Of a stretch of 5,801 nucleotides of DNA, positions 4,876-5,801 are shown piece by piece. Under the pieces are notes generated by a model. That model made no database searches, was not told the DNA's origin, and worked only from the letters and a program-made list of their open reading frames with translations. The stretch's first letter is position 1, and the number at the start of each line of letters is the position of its first letter. The position numbers and the translations under genes are program-made. Location: positions 1 through 5,801 of the forward strand of contig JBQDHL010000092.1 in NCBI GenBank assembly GCA_052093725.1, read 5' to 3'. The DNA is from Jeotgalicoccus sp052093725 (GTDB taxonomy: Bacteria > Bacillota > Bacilli > Staphylococcales > Salinicoccaceae).

Positions 4876-5801
4876 GCAATCTTCTCGAAATAAATAACTT
4901 AAAAGTATATTACCCGATAAAAGGCGGTTTTTTCAATACTGTTAAAGATCATGTTAAAGCAGTTGACGGTGTCTCTTTAAATATACCGCAGGGGACTTCA
5001 TACGGACTTGTAGGTGAATCTGGTTCCGGGAAGACAACGACGGGCAAAGCTGTGATCGGACTTAACCATATTACTGAAGGAGAAATTCTTTTTAATGGTA
5101 AACCGATAAGCGGAAGCGGAAAGTCGGTGGAGAATAGTAAGGATATCCAGATGATTTTCCAAGATCCATACTCATCATTAAATGTGCGTAAACGTGTATT
5201 TGATATCGTGAGTGAGCCGATTAGGAATTATCACAAACTTACCAAAGATGAACTGATTGCAGAAGTACTTGATCTGCTGCAAAAAGTTGGACTCCCGCCA
5301 GGGTCGCTGTACAAGTATCCGCATGAGTTTTCAGGCGGACAGAGACAGAGAATCGGTGTGGCACGTGCTATCGCGCTGAGCCCGAAATTGATTATCGCAG
5401 ATGAGCCGGTTTCGGCACTCGATGTATCAGTACAGGCTCAGGTACTAAACTTTATGCAGGATATTCAAGAAGAATTGAATTTAACAATGCTGTTTATCGC
5501 GCATGATTTAGGCGTCGTACGTCACATGTGTGAGCACATTGGGATTATGTATCAGGGACGTCTTGTCGAAGAAGGGACAGCAGAGGAGATTTTCAACAAT
5601 CCTCAGCACCTTTATACGAAAAGATTAATTGCTGCAATTCCGGATACAAATGTTGATGAAATCGAAAAGAACCTGCATATCCGTCAGACGGTGAAAGAAG
5701 AATACGATCAGCATTTCCACGAATATTTAGATGAAGATGGCAGAGCATTGCCGCTGATAGACATTTCGGCGACACATAAAGCAGCACTGCCTCAGAAGGG
5801 G
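4872..5801 (+). CDS. oppF: Oligopeptide ABC transporter ATP-binding protein OppF/AppF (3-prime end cut)
   Basis: An open frame of 310 codons that reaches the window edge without a stop. It encodes the second ATPase of the peptide importer, expected to form a heterodimer with the upstream OppD. Walker A GESGSGKT is at 48-55, the Q-loop Q97 in MIFQDPYSSLN, the signature FSGGQRQR at 153-160, Walker B LIIADEP at 173-179 with catalytic E178, SALD at 181-184 and the switch histidine H211. The FSGGQ signature, the PYSSLN motif and the N-terminal VYYPIKGG are typical of OppF rather than OppD. The usual family length is about 310-330, so probably only a few residues are missing. The C-terminal segment seen so far has no cysteine-rich motif. 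Its ATG overlaps the oppD stop (ATGA) and is preceded by GAGGTG at 4861-4866 inside oppD, so translation is probably coupled. Confidence 0.93.
   Translation, partial: MSNLLEINNLKVYYPIKGGFFNTVKDHVKAVDGVSLNIPQGTSYGLVGESGSGKTTTGKAVIGLNHITEGEILFNGKPISGSGKSVENSKDIQMIFQDPYSSLNVRKRVFDIVSEPIRNYHKLTKDELIAEVLDLLQKVGLPPGSLYKYPHEFSGGQRQRIGVARAIALSPKLIIADEPVSALDVSVQAQVLNFMQDIQEELNLTMLFIAHDLGVVRHMCEHIGIMYQGRLVEEGTAEEIFNNPQHLYTKRLIAAIPDTNVDEIEKNLHIRQTVKEEYDQHFHEYLDEDGRALPLIDISATHKAALPQKG

Noticed and set aside
5593..5787. Minus-strand 64-codon open frame antisense to oppF
   Set aside because: It lies entirely within the oppF C-terminal coding region on the opposite strand, with no ribosome-binding site or motif that I can support.

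Overview
The window looks like chromosomal DNA of a low-to-moderate-GC Firmicute, most likely a member of the Staphylococcaceae such as Jeotgalicoccus, Salinicoccus or a relative. This rests on remembered similarity of the proteins (staphylococcal-type GlpD, GlpK with a PTS-type regulatory histidine, a DUF2929/YjzD protein next to oligopeptide transporter genes), strong Shine-Dalgarno sequences and matches to the CcpA and CodY operator consensuses. The genus is inference.

Left part (1-3212, minus strand): glpK (glycerol kinase) followed 32 bp downstream by glpD (glycerol-3-phosphate dehydrogenase). Together they convert glycerol to glycerol-3-phosphate and then to dihydroxyacetone phosphate, with electrons passing to the quinone pool. 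No glycerol facilitator gene (glpF) precedes glpK. Middle part (3213-3825): a 65-residue two-helix membrane protein of the DUF2929/YjzD type on the minus strand, its hairpin terminator just before glpK, and a 306-bp divergent intergenic region. Right part (3826-5801, plus strand): the two ATPase genes of an oligopeptide/dipeptide ABC importer, oppD (or appD) and oppF (or appF). They overlap by four bases, and oppF runs off the window edge. The permease and binding-protein genes presumably follow outside the window.

The divergent region is the most informative non-coding stretch. It holds two sequences in tandem that match the full CcpA cre consensus, a third degenerate one, a perfect dyad that fits the CodY box at 12 of 15 positions, and a plausible sigma-A promoter for the opp genes immediately after the dyad. 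This suggests that carbon status (CcpA) and amino-acid status (CodY) both feed into this locus. Which of the flanking units the cre sites serve (opp to the right, or yjzD and possibly glpKD to the left) cannot be decided from sequence alone.

Overall this is ordinary core-metabolism and transport DNA. I saw no mobile elements, CRISPR arrays, RNA genes or novel defence-like system. The points worth a second look are regulatory architecture and the reduced cysteine content of the transporter ATPase C-termini.
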